Shown here piece after piece: positions 1 to 7,502 of a DNA stretch of 17,349 bases. The stretch is from NCBI GenBank assembly GCA_902496185.1, contig CABUZX010000023.1, forward strand, positions 1 to 17,349. The letters run 5' to 3'. Position numbers and translations under genes: made by a program. The notes under the pieces were generated by a model that worked only from the letters and a program-made list of their open reading frames with translations, made no database searches and had not been told where the DNA came from. The stretch comes from an uncultured Subdoligranulum sp. (GTDB taxonomy: Bacteria > Bacillota > Clostridia > Christensenellales > CAG-314). Each line of letters begins with the position of its first letter. The first letter of the stretch is position 1.

Positions 1-121
1 CCTTAAGCCCGGTTACGCAGGTGTTGAAAATCCACTTTATACCAAGAAAGACGGCGTTCACTTGTATCTCGGTAATGCTCAAGATACTTTGGCTAAATTT
101 ATTGAAGATATAGATAAATAA
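1..121 (+). CDS. pntB: NAD(P) transhydrogenase subunit beta, C-terminal end (partial)
   Basis: Only the last 39 codons are in the window, read in the frame starting at base 2 and ending in TAA at 119-121. The peptide has GYAGVENPLYTKKDGVHLYL followed by GNAQDTLAKFIEDI. This matches the family pattern at the PntB C-terminus, where a GYAGV(Q/E)NPL(F/Y) segment is followed by a short insertion, an (M/L)(L/Y)(F/L)G(D/N)A motif and a final helix. In the family this is the NADP(H)-binding domain III of the membrane-bound, proton-translocating transhydrogenase, which transfers hydride between NADH and NADP+. The start and the rest of the operon lie outside the window. The identification rests on a short stretch recognised from memory, but the motif is distinctive. 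Confidence 0.82.
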   Translation, partial: LKPGYAGVENPLYTKKDGVHLYLGNAQDTLAKFIEDIDK

Positions 122-140
122 ATATTGCGACACAGCAACA

Positions 141-180
141 AAAAAACCGTTCGTAACCGCTCTTCTCATAGGGATTTTTT
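141..180 (+). repeat. 40-base dispersed repeat, copy 1 (inverted partner at 12185-12224)
   Basis: Read on the + strand, this 40-base block begins AAAAAACCGTTC and carries TAGGGA near its end. It matches the reverse complement of 12185-12224 at 29 of 40 positions with no gap. The block starts 20 bases after the pntB stop, in the same orientation relative to pntB as the partner has relative to parC. The differences cluster in the middle while the two ends are conserved. I could not find a stable hairpin within it. It could be a shared 3' untranslated element, an old mobile-element end or an extragenic repeat of this genome. Confidence 0.6.
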
Positions 181-190
181 AGACATTATA

Positions 191-218
191 AAAGGATAGC
201 AAAATTTTGCTATCCTTT
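191..218. terminator. 28-base perfect palindrome, possible terminator
   Basis: The arms AAAGGATAGCAAAA and TTTTGCTATCCTTT are fully complementary. They fold to about 12 base pairs with a small AATT loop and are followed by ACTTTTTGC. It lies 70 bases after pntB and could end transcription in either direction. The T-run is slightly displaced from the stem, so terminator function is likely but not certain. Confidence 0.55.
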
Positions 219-327
219 ACTTTTTGCTTTGCAAAACACACGGCTTTCTTTTGAAAGTATAGTGTCGTAAACCAACAATATGGACAAACAATAAAATTCA
301 CAAAAGCGAGCAATTCACTATTAAAAC

Positions 328-362
328 AAGAACCTAGACGTGAAAATCTAAGTTCTTTTTCT
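328..362 (+). terminator. Rho-independent terminator-like hairpin
   Basis: AAGAACCTAGA (328-338) pairs with TCTAAGTTCTT (347-357) with one mismatch, across an eight-base loop. A T-rich tail (TTCTTTTTCTTT) begins at the stem base. It reads as an intrinsic terminator on the + strand and would insulate the operon promoter at 518-546 from upstream transcription. Confidence 0.6.
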
Positions 363-377
363 TTACTCAAAAATATG

Positions 378-394
378 ATATGGGTTTCCCATAT
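378..394. other. Short perfect hairpin
   Basis: ATATGGG (378-384) and CCCATAT (388-394) form a seven-base-pair stem with a three-base loop. No T-run follows on either strand, so it is not a classical terminator. Its role is unknown; it may be part of a recombination or regulatory site. Confidence 0.4.
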
Positions 395-415
395 GCTTTA
401 AGCCAAAAGTGTGAG

Positions 416-466
416 TTGTGGCACTTTTCTTTACCTGCTTCGATTTTACCCCGTTTTGTGGCACTT
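416..466 (+). repeat. Direct repeat TTGTGGCACTT, two copies 40 bases apart
   Basis: The 11-base word TTGTGGCACTT occurs at 416-426 and again at 456-466, start to start 40 bases (close to four helical turns). The first copy also forms an inverted repeat (AAAAGTG 405-411 with CACTTTT 422-428). Both copies lie upstream of the -35 box of the helicase operon, so they could bind a regulator or a recombinase. This is inferred from position only. Confidence 0.45.
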
Positions 467-467
467 A

Positions 468-483
468 GAAAAATTAATTTTTC
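468..483. promoter_or_regulatory. 16-base perfect palindrome upstream of the operon promoter
   Basis: GAAAAATTAATTTTTC is perfectly self-complementary and ends 34 bases before the -35 element at 518. It may be a dimeric regulator site. In AT-rich DNA such palindromes also occur by chance. Confidence 0.3.
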
Positions 484-517
484 GACAAAGAAGTTTTCGT
501 TTTAATGTCGTTACCCC

Positions 518-546
518 TTGACTTTTATTTTTATATAAGATATAAT
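518..546 (+). promoter_or_regulatory. Sigma-A promoter of the ATPase-CHC2-helicase operon
   Basis: TTGACT (518-523) and TATAAT (541-546) are separated by exactly 17 bases. This is a near-consensus vegetative promoter. Transcription would begin near 553, leaving a leader of roughly 45 bases before the ATG at 600. A small GGAA-ATA-TTCC dyad (564-574) lies in that leader. No other promoter of similar quality is evident before 7367, so the three genes are probably one transcript. Confidence 0.8.
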
Positions 547-599
547 TAAATTACGAAAAACGGGGAAATATTCCTTAAAAGCGAAATGGTGGTTTGTTT

Positions 600-1853
600 A
601 TGGAAATTAAAAGAGATTTTTATCTACAAAAGCTTATTGATAGAGAGAATAACGGATTAATTAAAATCGTTACGGGTATTAGACGTTGTGGTAAGTCATA
701 TTTACTAAATACTCTTTTTTGTAATTATCTTAATGAAAAAGGTGTTGATAACGACCATATTATAAAAGTTGCGCTTGATTCGGAAGAAAGTTTACCACTT
801 TTAGAATCTATGGCTCTTACTAATTACGTAAAAGAACGCATTAAAGATGACAAGGTTTACTATATTATTTTGGATGAAATTCAAAAGGTAACTAACTTTG
901 TTGCTATCTTAAACGGCTTTTTAAGACTGCCAAACGTGGATATTTACGTTACGGGAAGCAATTCAAAGTTCTTATCTTCGGATATTGTAACTGAATTTCG
1001 TGGGCGTGGAGATGAAATAAGAATGTACCCACTCTCTTTCTCGGAATTTTGTTCGGCTTACGATGGCAGAGTTGAAAAAGCGTGGAAAGATTACTATACT
1101 TTCGGTGGTTTGCCACTCGTATTGCTTCAAAAGAGCGATGAAGCTAAAATGAACTATCTTTCGGGGCAATTAAATAACGTTTATATCAATGACGTTGTTG
1201 AACGTAACGGCATTTATAACCAAGTTGAACTTGGCATACTCCTAGAAGTCGTTTCTTCGTCTATTGGCTCACTTGTTAATCCGTTAAAACTTTCAAATAC
1301 TTTCAAGAGTGTTTCTGATTCTTCTATTACAGATAGAACGATTGCTAAGTATTTACAGTATCTACAAGATGCGTTTATCCTTGAAAAGTCAAAGCGATTT
1401 GACGTTAAGGGTAAAAAATATATGGCAACGCCTGCAAAACACTATTTTACTGATTTAGGTATTAGAAACGCTGTTGTTAATTTCCGCCAAACGGAAGAAA
1501 CTCATATTATGGAGAACATTATTTATATTGAACTTCGTATGCGTGGATTTAACGTTGACGTTGGTCTTGTAGAAGTAAAAGAAAAACAAGAAGACGGCAA
1601 ATATACTAAAAAGAAATTGGAAATTGACTTTATCGCAAATAAAGGCAATAACAAGTATTATATTCAGTCAGCATTTAGTGCTTCTCTCCCCGAAAAGAAA
1701 GAACAAGAAGAACGTTCTCTTATAAAGGTAAACGATTCATTTAAGAAGATTATTGTTGTTCGCGATGACATTAAACCTTATAGAGATGATAACGGCATAT
1801 TGACTATCGGCTTATTTGACTTCTTGTTAGAGCCTAATAGCCTTGATATATAA
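600..1853 (+). CDS. AAA_14/DUF4143-family ATPase
   Basis: This 417-residue protein has the layout of the AAA_14 plus DUF4143 family. Walker A is GIRRCGKS (26-33), the Walker B stretch YIILDE (88-93) follows, then VTGSNS (117-122, sensor-like) and RMYPLSFSEF (141-150), which is typical of the family. The C-terminal part has a PD-(D/E)XK-like pattern (E341, D343, then YYIQSA around Q356). The usual catalytic lysine is replaced, so nuclease activity is doubtful. The ATG at 600 is preferred over the in-frame TTG at 594 because a GGTGG-like site (588-592) sits seven bases before it. It is the first gene after the promoter, and the CHC2 gene begins 23 bases after its stop. The family is common in bacteria and its biochemical role is poorly known, so membership in a system with the helicase is inference from spacing alone. 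Confidence 0.85.
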   Translation: MEIKRDFYLQKLIDRENNGLIKIVTGIRRCGKSYLLNTLFCNYLNEKGVDNDHIIKVALDSEESLPLLESMALTNYVKERIKDDKVYYIILDEIQKVTNFVAILNGFLRLPNVDIYVTGSNSKFLSSDIVTEFRGRGDEIRMYPLSFSEFCSAYDGRVEKAWKDYYTFGGLPLVLLQKSDEAKMNYLSGQLNNVYINDVVERNGIYNQVELGILLEVVSSSIGSLVNPLKLSNTFKSVSDSSITDRTIAKYLQYLQDAFILEKSKRFDVKGKKYMATPAKHYFTDLGIRNAVVNFRQTEETHIMENIIYIELRMRGFNVDVGLVEVKEKQEDGKYTKKKLEIDFIANKGNNKYYIQSAFSASLPEKKEQEERSLIKVNDSFKKIIVVRDDIKPYRDDNGILTIGLFDFLLEPNSLDI

Positions 1854-1876
1854 AGGATTAAAAGTTTACTCAACTT

Positions 1877-2560
1877 ATGAAAAAGATTGTTGCTAAAAAG
1901 CAGTATTCGAAAGAAATATTGCAAAAACTCAAAGCTAATATAAAACTTGAAGAAGTTGTAGAAAGGGACTTTTCCCTTGATAAATTTGGTAAAAACTATT
2001 TTACGGTTTGTCCTTTTTGCGGAGCAAAAAAAGCACTAAGTATTTCTATACAAAAGCAATTTGGTCATTGTTTTTCTTGTAATGAGTCATTTGATATATT
2101 TGGATACTATCAAAAGGTAAAAGGACTTTCTTTTGTACAATCTGTAATAGAAGTTAAAAAACATATTAACTTGAATAACAATATGGAACTTCAAAAACTT
2201 TTAAAGGCTTCCCTTTATTTTACAGATTTAAAGCAATGCAAAAATCCTATTTCAAACGAACCGATAAAAAGTGCCTTTTTAAAAACGGAAAAGACAATTG
2301 AACTCTTAAATAAAACAGATTGGATTCTTGTCTTTTTAATTTCAGATTATTCTAATTTAAACCAAGAAAAATATTTGTTACCCGAAGAAGTAGCTGATTG
2401 CGAATATCAAATTCAAAAGATTTTGGATATTGGTTTTAACGAAGAGCCACTTGATAGCCAAAAACGTTTAACTAATTTGTTTAAGTATGTATTAGAATTA
2501 TTTACACTAATAAAAGACAATAATTGTAATTTAAGTGGTATTGTGTACGGGTTAAAATAA
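1877..2560 (+). CDS. CHC2-type zinc-ribbon protein (primase-like, no catalytic domain)
   Basis: The 227-residue product has CPFCGAKKALSI (45-56) and HCFSCNESFDIFGYY (64-78), giving a C45-x2-C48-x16-C65-x2-C68 zinc site. The surrounding pattern (CPFC, then a beta-hairpin, a CFSC knuckle and a phenylalanine-rich helix) is that of the DnaG N-terminal CHC2 ribbon, with the usual histidine replaced by cysteine. In DnaG this domain reads the template sequence. No TOPRIM or archaeo-eukaryotic primase motif is visible in the remaining ~130 residues, which I do not recognise. The gene lies 23 bases after the ATPase and 22 bases before the helicase ATG. Its own ribosome site is weak (AAAGGA about 19 bases upstream), so translation may depend on coupling. 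The likely role is single-strand DNA recognition for the helicase-nuclease next door (inference). Confidence 0.78.
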   Translation: MKKIVAKKQYSKEILQKLKANIKLEEVVERDFSLDKFGKNYFTVCPFCGAKKALSISIQKQFGHCFSCNESFDIFGYYQKVKGLSFVQSVIEVKKHINLNNNMELQKLLKASLYFTDLKQCKNPISNEPIKSAFLKTEKTIELLNKTDWILVFLISDYSNLNQEKYLLPEEVADCEYQIQKILDIGFNEEPLDSQKRLTNLFKYVLELFTLIKDNNCNLSGIVYGLK

Positions 2561-2582
2561 GTTGAAAAACTTGGGAGGAAAT

Positions 2583-5500
2583 ATGGAATCAATAGTATTT
2601 ATTGACAGCGAAATAACTAATGAAGGCGCAATAGCCGATTTAGGAGCAGTTAAAGAAACTGCTCAATTTCACTCTGCCAACAAACAAGAATTTTCCGAGT
2701 TTGTTAAAGGCTCAGAATTTGTTTGCGGTCATAATATAATTCATCACGATATGAAATATATCGGAGAACTTTTTGATGTCAAAAATGCACCAAATTATAT
2801 TGATACGCTTTATTTATCTCCACTTGTATTACCTAAAAAGCCTTATCATAAATTGCTTAAAGATGATAAACTTCAAACGGACGAACTCAACAACCCACTT
2901 AATGACGCAATCAAAGCGAAAGATTTATTCTACGATGAAGTAAACGCTTTTCAAACATTATCCCCTAAAATGAAGTGGATTTTATGTGCCTTACTATATC
3001 CTTTCCCTGAGTTTCAAGGATTTTTTAAGTATATAAATTTTAAGCCTTATGGTTTGAACGAGTATGCTATCAAAAGTGAGTTTGAGGGAAAAATTTGTTC
3101 TAATGCAGATATTGGCGCAATGATGAAGTATTATCCTGTAGAACTTGCTTATGCTTTAGCAATTATAAACTGTGACGATAAAACTTCTATTACCCCATCT
3201 TGGGTATTGAAAAACTATCCGAAAGTAGAAAACGTTATAAAATTCTTAAGGCATACGCCGTGTGAAAGCGGATGCAATTACTGTAAATCTAAACTAGACA
3301 TACATAAACAATTAAAGAAATTCTTTGGTTTTGATGAGTTTAGAACTTATAACGGAGAACCCCTTCAAGAAAAAGCGGCTGAGGCTGCCGTAAAAGGCAA
3401 ATCCGTACTTGCCGTTTTTCCTACGGGTGGAGGCAAATCTATTACATTCCAACTTCCCGCACTAATGGCTGGTGAAGCTATTCACGGGCTTACGGTTGTG
3501 ATTTCTCCACTTCAATCGTTAATGAAAGACCAAGTTGACAATCTTGAAGAAAAAGGTCTAGCCGAAGCGGTTACCATCAACGGATTATTAAGCCCTATCG
3601 AAAGAAAAGATGCCGTTGATAGAGTTTCAAACGGCACGGCTTCTATGCTTTATATTTCACCTGAACAATTGCGTTCTAAAACTATTGAACGTTTGCTAAT
3701 GTCGAGAAACGTTGCCCGTTTCGTGATTGATGAAGCACACTGTTTTTCTGCGTGGGGACAAGATTTTAGAGTTGATTATTTATATATAGGCGACTTTATA
3801 AGAGAACTTCAAAAGAAAAAAGGGTTAAAAAATCCAATTCCCGTATCTTGTTTTACTGCAACGGCAAAACAAAAAGTAATAACCGATATATGTGATTATT
3901 TTAAGAAGAAATTAGATATTGACCTTGAAATCTTCGCAACTAATGCAACGAGAAAAAATCTTCATTATGCCGTTCTCTACAAAGAAACGGAAGATGAAAA
4001 ATATAATACGCTTCGTTCTTTAATAGAAGCAAAGAAATGTCCGACAATCGTTTACGTTTCAAGAACGAAAAGAACTTGGGCGCTTGCCGAAAAACTTACT
4101 AACGACGGATTCCCTGCAAGACCATTTAACGGCAAGATGGAATCTTCTGAGAAAATAGCAAACCAAGAAGCCTTTATTAAAAATGAAGTGCAAGTTATTG
4201 TTGCAACTTCTGCTTTTGGTATGGGCGTAGATAAAAAGGACGTTAAATTAGTTATCCACTATGACATCTCTGATTCACTTGAAAATTACGTTCAAGAAGC
4301 AGGTCGCGCGGGGCGTGACCAATCGTTAGAAGCGGAGTGTTACGTTTTATATAGCGATAATGACTTAGATAAGCATTTTATCTTACTCAATCAAACAAAA
4401 TTGAGTATTAGCGAAATTCAACAAGTTTGGAAAGCAATTAAAGATATGACTAAAACGAGAAACAAAATATGTTGCTCAGCTTTGGAAATTGCAAGACAGG
4501 CAGGTTGGGACGATTCCGTTGCAGATATTGAAACAAGAGTTAAGACAGCTATCTCCGCTCTTGAAAATGCAGGTTACGTTAAACGTGGAAGAAACGTTCC
4601 ACGCGTTTATGCTACAAGCATTTTAGTTAAAAATATGCAAGAAGCATCTTATATGATTGAAACTTCTCAATTGTTTAACGAAACAGAACGCTTATCGGCA
4701 AAAAGAATTATAAAATACCTTATTTCAAGTAGAAGTAGAGCCGATGCGGGCAATGACGATGCAGAATCAAGAATTGACTATATTGCGGATAATCTTGCTA
4801 TAGAAAAAGAAGAAGTAATTAATATTGTTAATCGAATGAGAGAAATTAAACTTCTTCAAGATTCGCAAGATATGACAGCGTATATTAAACGTACGGAATC
4901 TCAAAATAAAGCATTGCTTGTACTTGAAAAGTTTATGAAGCTTGAAACCTTTATTCTATCGAAACTCGAAGAAGAAGGCAGTAGTTTTAACTTAAAAGAA
5001 TTAAACGATGCTGCCATTAAAGAAGGAGTTAAAGCTTCAACTGTAAAAAATATAAGAACTATTAACTATTTTTGGACTATAAAGGGAGATATACACAAGA
5101 GTGAATTTAACTCTCAAAATAGGACGGATTATATTCCTACTATCGCAGTTGACAAGTTATTAGCAAAATTAGATAAAAGACGTGATGTTTGTAGGTTTAT
5201 CGTTGAAGAATTATACCGAATGAGTGAGAAAGCGCCTATTAAACAAGACGAAGAAGCACTTGTAGAGTTTTCTTTAATTGGATTATACGAAGCCTACAAG
5301 GAAGCTCCAAAGTTGGAAATATACGATACACCCGTAACGTCTACAGATATAGAAGATGCTCTTTTATATCTTTCAAAAATAGGAGCGATTGCACTTCAAG
5401 GCGGATTCTTGGTTTCTTATAACGGAATGGAGATTAAACGTCTTATTACGGATAATAAAATTCGTTATAAAAACGAGGACTATCGTCTATTAAGCGAATT

Positions 5501-7367
5501 TTATAAGCAAAAAATACAACAAATTCATATCGTTGGCGAATACGCGAATTTAATGGTGCGTGATTACAATGCGGCGTTACAATTTGTAAACGACTATTTC
5601 CAAATGGACTTTAAGCGTTTTATTGCAAGATATTTCAAAGGAAGCCGTGCCGCAGAAATCGAAAGAAACATTACACCCGAAAAGTATAATCAATTGTTTG
5701 GAGAGCTTTCCGATAAGCAATCTGAAATTATTACTGACGACGAATCAAAATATATCGTTGTTGCCGCAGGCCCGGGAAGCGGAAAAACAAGGGTTTTAGT
5801 CCACAAGTTAGCATCACTTCTTTTGCTTGAAGACGTAAAGCACGAACAGTTGCTTATGGTTACGTTTTCTCGTGCTGCCGCTACGGAATTTAAGAAACGC
5901 CTTATTAAGTTAATAGGCAATGCGGCTGCCTTTGTAGAAATTAAAACTTTCCACTCCTATTGTTTTGACTTGTTGGGCAAAATCGGTAGTCTTGAAGAGT
6001 CGGAAAACGTAGTTAAGGATGCTGCTGAACTCATTAATAACGGCGAAGTTGAATTGGGAAGAATCACAAAAACGGTTGTCGTTATTGATGAAGCGCAAGA
6101 TATGGATGAAAATGAGTTTGCTTTAATAAAAGCACTTATGAATCGTAACGACGATATGCGTATTATTGCCGTCGGAGATGATGACCAAAACATATATGAG
6201 TTTAGAGGCTCTGACTCAAAGCATCTTAAAGAACTAATTGAAGATTATGGCGCAAAGAAATATGAAATGACCGAAAATTATAGAAGCGGTAAAAATATTA
6301 TAAACTTTGCAAACGCCTTTGCTAAAACAATACAGTCAAGAATGAAAACGGATAACGGTGTTCCCGTTAAAGATTTTGACGGAGTTGTTAAGATAACAAA
6401 GCATAACTCAAATTTAGAACAACCTATCGTTAATGATATTCTTGAAAGAAAACATAAAGGCTCGGTATGTGTTTTAACCACTACAAACGACGAAGCTTTA
6501 AGAATATTGGGTTTGCTTAATCGAAATAATATACCTGCAAAACTCATACAATCAACAGATGGTTTCCAAATGTATAACCTTGCCGAAGTTAGATATTTCT
6601 TAAAACAAATAGACGGAGAGTTAAAAACTCCTGTTATTTCGGATGCATTATGGAAATCTGCAAAAGAACGTTTAGAGCGATTCTATGGTAAAAGTTCTTG
6701 TTATGAAATCTGTTTAAAGATGATTTTGGACTTTGAGAAGATAAATAAAACAAAATATAGAACGGACCTAGAAGAATTTATCAAAGAATCAAAATACGAA
6801 GATTTCTATACGGAAGAGAAAGAAACGGTTTTAGTTTCTACCATACACAAATCAAAAGGTCGTGAATTTGATACGGTTTATATGCTTTTGAATAATGTTT
6901 CTTGTGTTAACGACGAAGAAAAACGTAAAATCTACGTTGGTTTAACAAGAGCAAAAGAAGAATTATATATCCACTGCAATAATGGCTTATTTGATAATAT
7001 TAGTGATGGTGTTGCTGATGTTGTTTGTGATGAAAAAATATATGAAGAGCCATCGGAGATTATGTTGCAACTTTCATATAGGGATGTTGTTCTCGACTTT
7101 TTCAAAGATAAGAAAGATACAATTATAAAATTGCGTAGTGGCGACGTTTTGCAGTTGGAAGAAGAACATCTTTGCACGGTAATTGATGGAAAACTCATAA
7201 AAGTCATCAAATATTCAAAAGCGTTTAAGGAAAAATTGGATTTCCTTAAAGCAAAAGGATACGAGCCAACCACAGCAACGATTAGATTTATCTTAGCTTG
7301 GAAAGGAAAAGATGATGAAAACGAAACTGCCATTATCCTTCCCGATATATGTTTGAACAAAAAATAA
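2583..7367 (+). CDS. DEDD exonuclease-RecQ helicase-UvrD helicase fusion
   Basis: This 1594-residue protein combines three enzyme modules. Residues 1-120 resemble a DEDD 3'-5' exonuclease: IDSE (D8, E10), GHNIIHHD (49-56) and a third motif near D108. The expected histidine five residues before D108 is asparagine. A CESGCNYC cysteine cluster (227-234) precedes a RecQ-type helicase: PTGGGKS (280-286), DEAH (383-386), QEAGRAGRD (571-579), then a winged-helix-like region. A second, UvrD/Rep-type motor follows: AAGPGSGKT (1061-1069), DEAQ (1169-1172), VGDDDQNIYEFRG (1197-1209), VSTIHKSKGREF (1418-1429) and YVGLTRAKE (1451-1459). Both motors keep their key motifs and look active. The ATG at 2583 has GGGAGG at 2573-2578; the TTG at 2562 lies upstream of that site and is unlikely. 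The role is probably unwinding and degrading or remodelling DNA ends or forks; defence or element maintenance is inference. Confidence 0.9.
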   Translation: MESIVFIDSEITNEGAIADLGAVKETAQFHSANKQEFSEFVKGSEFVCGHNIIHHDMKYIGELFDVKNAPNYIDTLYLSPLVLPKKPYHKLLKDDKLQTDELNNPLNDAIKAKDLFYDEVNAFQTLSPKMKWILCALLYPFPEFQGFFKYINFKPYGLNEYAIKSEFEGKICSNADIGAMMKYYPVELAYALAIINCDDKTSITPSWVLKNYPKVENVIKFLRHTPCESGCNYCKSKLDIHKQLKKFFGFDEFRTYNGEPLQEKAAEAAVKGKSVLAVFPTGGGKSITFQLPALMAGEAIHGLTVVISPLQSLMKDQVDNLEEKGLAEAVTINGLLSPIERKDAVDRVSNGTASMLYISPEQLRSKTIERLLMSRNVARFVIDEAHCFSAWGQDFRVDYLYIGDFIRELQKKKGLKNPIPVSCFTATAKQKVITDICDYFKKKLDIDLEIFATNATRKNLHYAVLYKETEDEKYNTLRSLIEAKKCPTIVYVSRTKRTWALAEKLTNDGFPARPFNGKMESSEKIANQEAFIKNEVQVIVATSAFGMGVDKKDVKLVIHYDISDSLENYVQEAGRAGRDQSLEAECYVLYSDNDLDKHFILLNQTKLSISEIQQVWKAIKDMTKTRNKICCSALEIARQAGWDDSVADIETRVKTAISALENAGYVKRGRNVPRVYATSILVKNMQEASYMIETSQLFNETERLSAKRIIKYLISSRSRADAGNDDAESRIDYIADNLAIEKEEVINIVNRMREIKLLQDSQDMTAYIKRTESQNKALLVLEKFMKLETFILSKLEEEGSSFNLKELNDAAIKEGVKASTVKNIRTINYFWTIKGDIHKSEFNSQNRTDYIPTIAVDKLLAKLDKRRDVCRFIVEELYRMSEKAPIKQDEEALVEFSLIGLYEAYKEAPKLEIYDTPVTSTDIEDALLYLSKIGAIALQGGFLVSYNGMEIKRLITDNKIRYKNEDYRLLSEFYKQKIQQIHIVGEYANLMVRDYNAALQFVNDYFQMDFKRFIARYFKGSRAAEIERNITPEKYNQLFGELSDKQSEIITDDESKYIVVAAGPGSGKTRVLVHKLASLLLLEDVKHEQLLMVTFSRAAATEFKKRLIKLIGNAAAFVEIKTFHSYCFDLLGKIGSLEESENVVKDAAELINNGEVELGRITKTVVVIDEAQDMDENEFALIKALMNRNDDMRIIAVGDDDQNIYEFRGSDSKHLKELIEDYGAKKYEMTENYRSGKNIINFANAFAKTIQSRMKTDNGVPVKDFDGVVKITKHNSNLEQPIVNDILERKHKGSVCVLTTTNDEALRILGLLNRNNIPAKLIQSTDGFQMYNLAEVRYFLKQIDGELKTPVISDALWKSAKERLERFYGKSSCYEICLKMILDFEKINKTKYRTDLEEFIKESKYEDFYTEEKETVLVSTIHKSKGREFDTVYMLLNNVSCVNDEEKRKIYVGLTRAKEELYIHCNNGLFDNISDGVADVVCDEKIYEEPSEIMLQLSYRDVVLDFFKDKKDTIIKLRSGDVLQLEEEHLCTVIDGKLIKVIKYSKAFKEKLDFLKAKGYEPTTATIRFILAWKGKDDENETAIILPDICLNKK

Positions 7368-7383
7368 TTAAAAACTTTGTAAC

Positions 7384-7430
7384 AACGGTCAAATATCCCA
7401 ATCCTTGGACATTTGACCGTTGCCATTTTT
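7384..7430 (+). terminator. Terminator of the helicase operon
   Basis: AACGGTCAAAT (7384-7394) and ATTTGACCGTT (7411-7421) form a perfect 11-base-pair stem with a 16-base loop, followed by GCCATTTTT. It begins 17 bases after the helicase stop codon and closes the three-gene unit. Confidence 0.7.
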
Positions 7431-7448
7431 AGCGAAAATTTATATAAT

Positions 7449-7483
7449 TATGACATAAATTGTCATATTTACTATGATATAAT
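7449..7483 (+). promoter_or_regulatory. Promoter region with palindromic operator for the sigma-like gene
   Basis: TATGACA (7449-7455) and TGTCATA (7461-7467) form a perfect seven-base dyad with a five-base centre. A TATAAT -10 box lies at 7478-7483. No -35 sits at 16-18 bases; TTGTCA (7460-7465) is only 12 bases away. The promoter may therefore rely on an activator binding the dyad, or be repressed there. The ATG at 7503 follows 19 bases after the -10 box. Confidence 0.5.
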
Positions 7484-7502
7484 AACGTCAAGGTGTAATA
7501 GA

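Larger units (their letters stand above)
122..599. other. Gene-free left intergenic region, hairpin- and repeat-rich
   Basis: No convincing gene is present in this 478-base stretch. It holds, in order: one copy of a 40-base dispersed repeat (141-180), a perfect palindrome (191-218), a terminator-like hairpin (328-362), a short perfect hairpin (378-394), two copies of TTGTGGCACTT 40 bases apart (416-426 and 456-466), a 16-base palindrome (468-483) and a sigma-A promoter (518-546). The accessory DNA probably begins somewhere in this stretch, but no attachment-site core can be fixed from the window. Confidence 0.6.

Noticed and set aside
179..370. 63-codon minus-strand ORF rich in Phe, Cys and Lys
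   Set aside because: It runs through two terminator-like hairpins, starts with TTG, has no clear ribosome site and resembles no protein family I know.
594..602. TTG at 594 as start of the ATPase gene
   Set aside because: It lies too close to the GGTGG ribosome-like site at 588-592; the ATG at 600 is better spaced and fits the family N-terminus.
2562..2585. TTG at 2562 as start of the helicase fusion
   Set aside because: The ribosome site GGGAGG (2573-2578) would lie inside the gene, while the ATG at 2583 follows it and begins the exonuclease motif directly.
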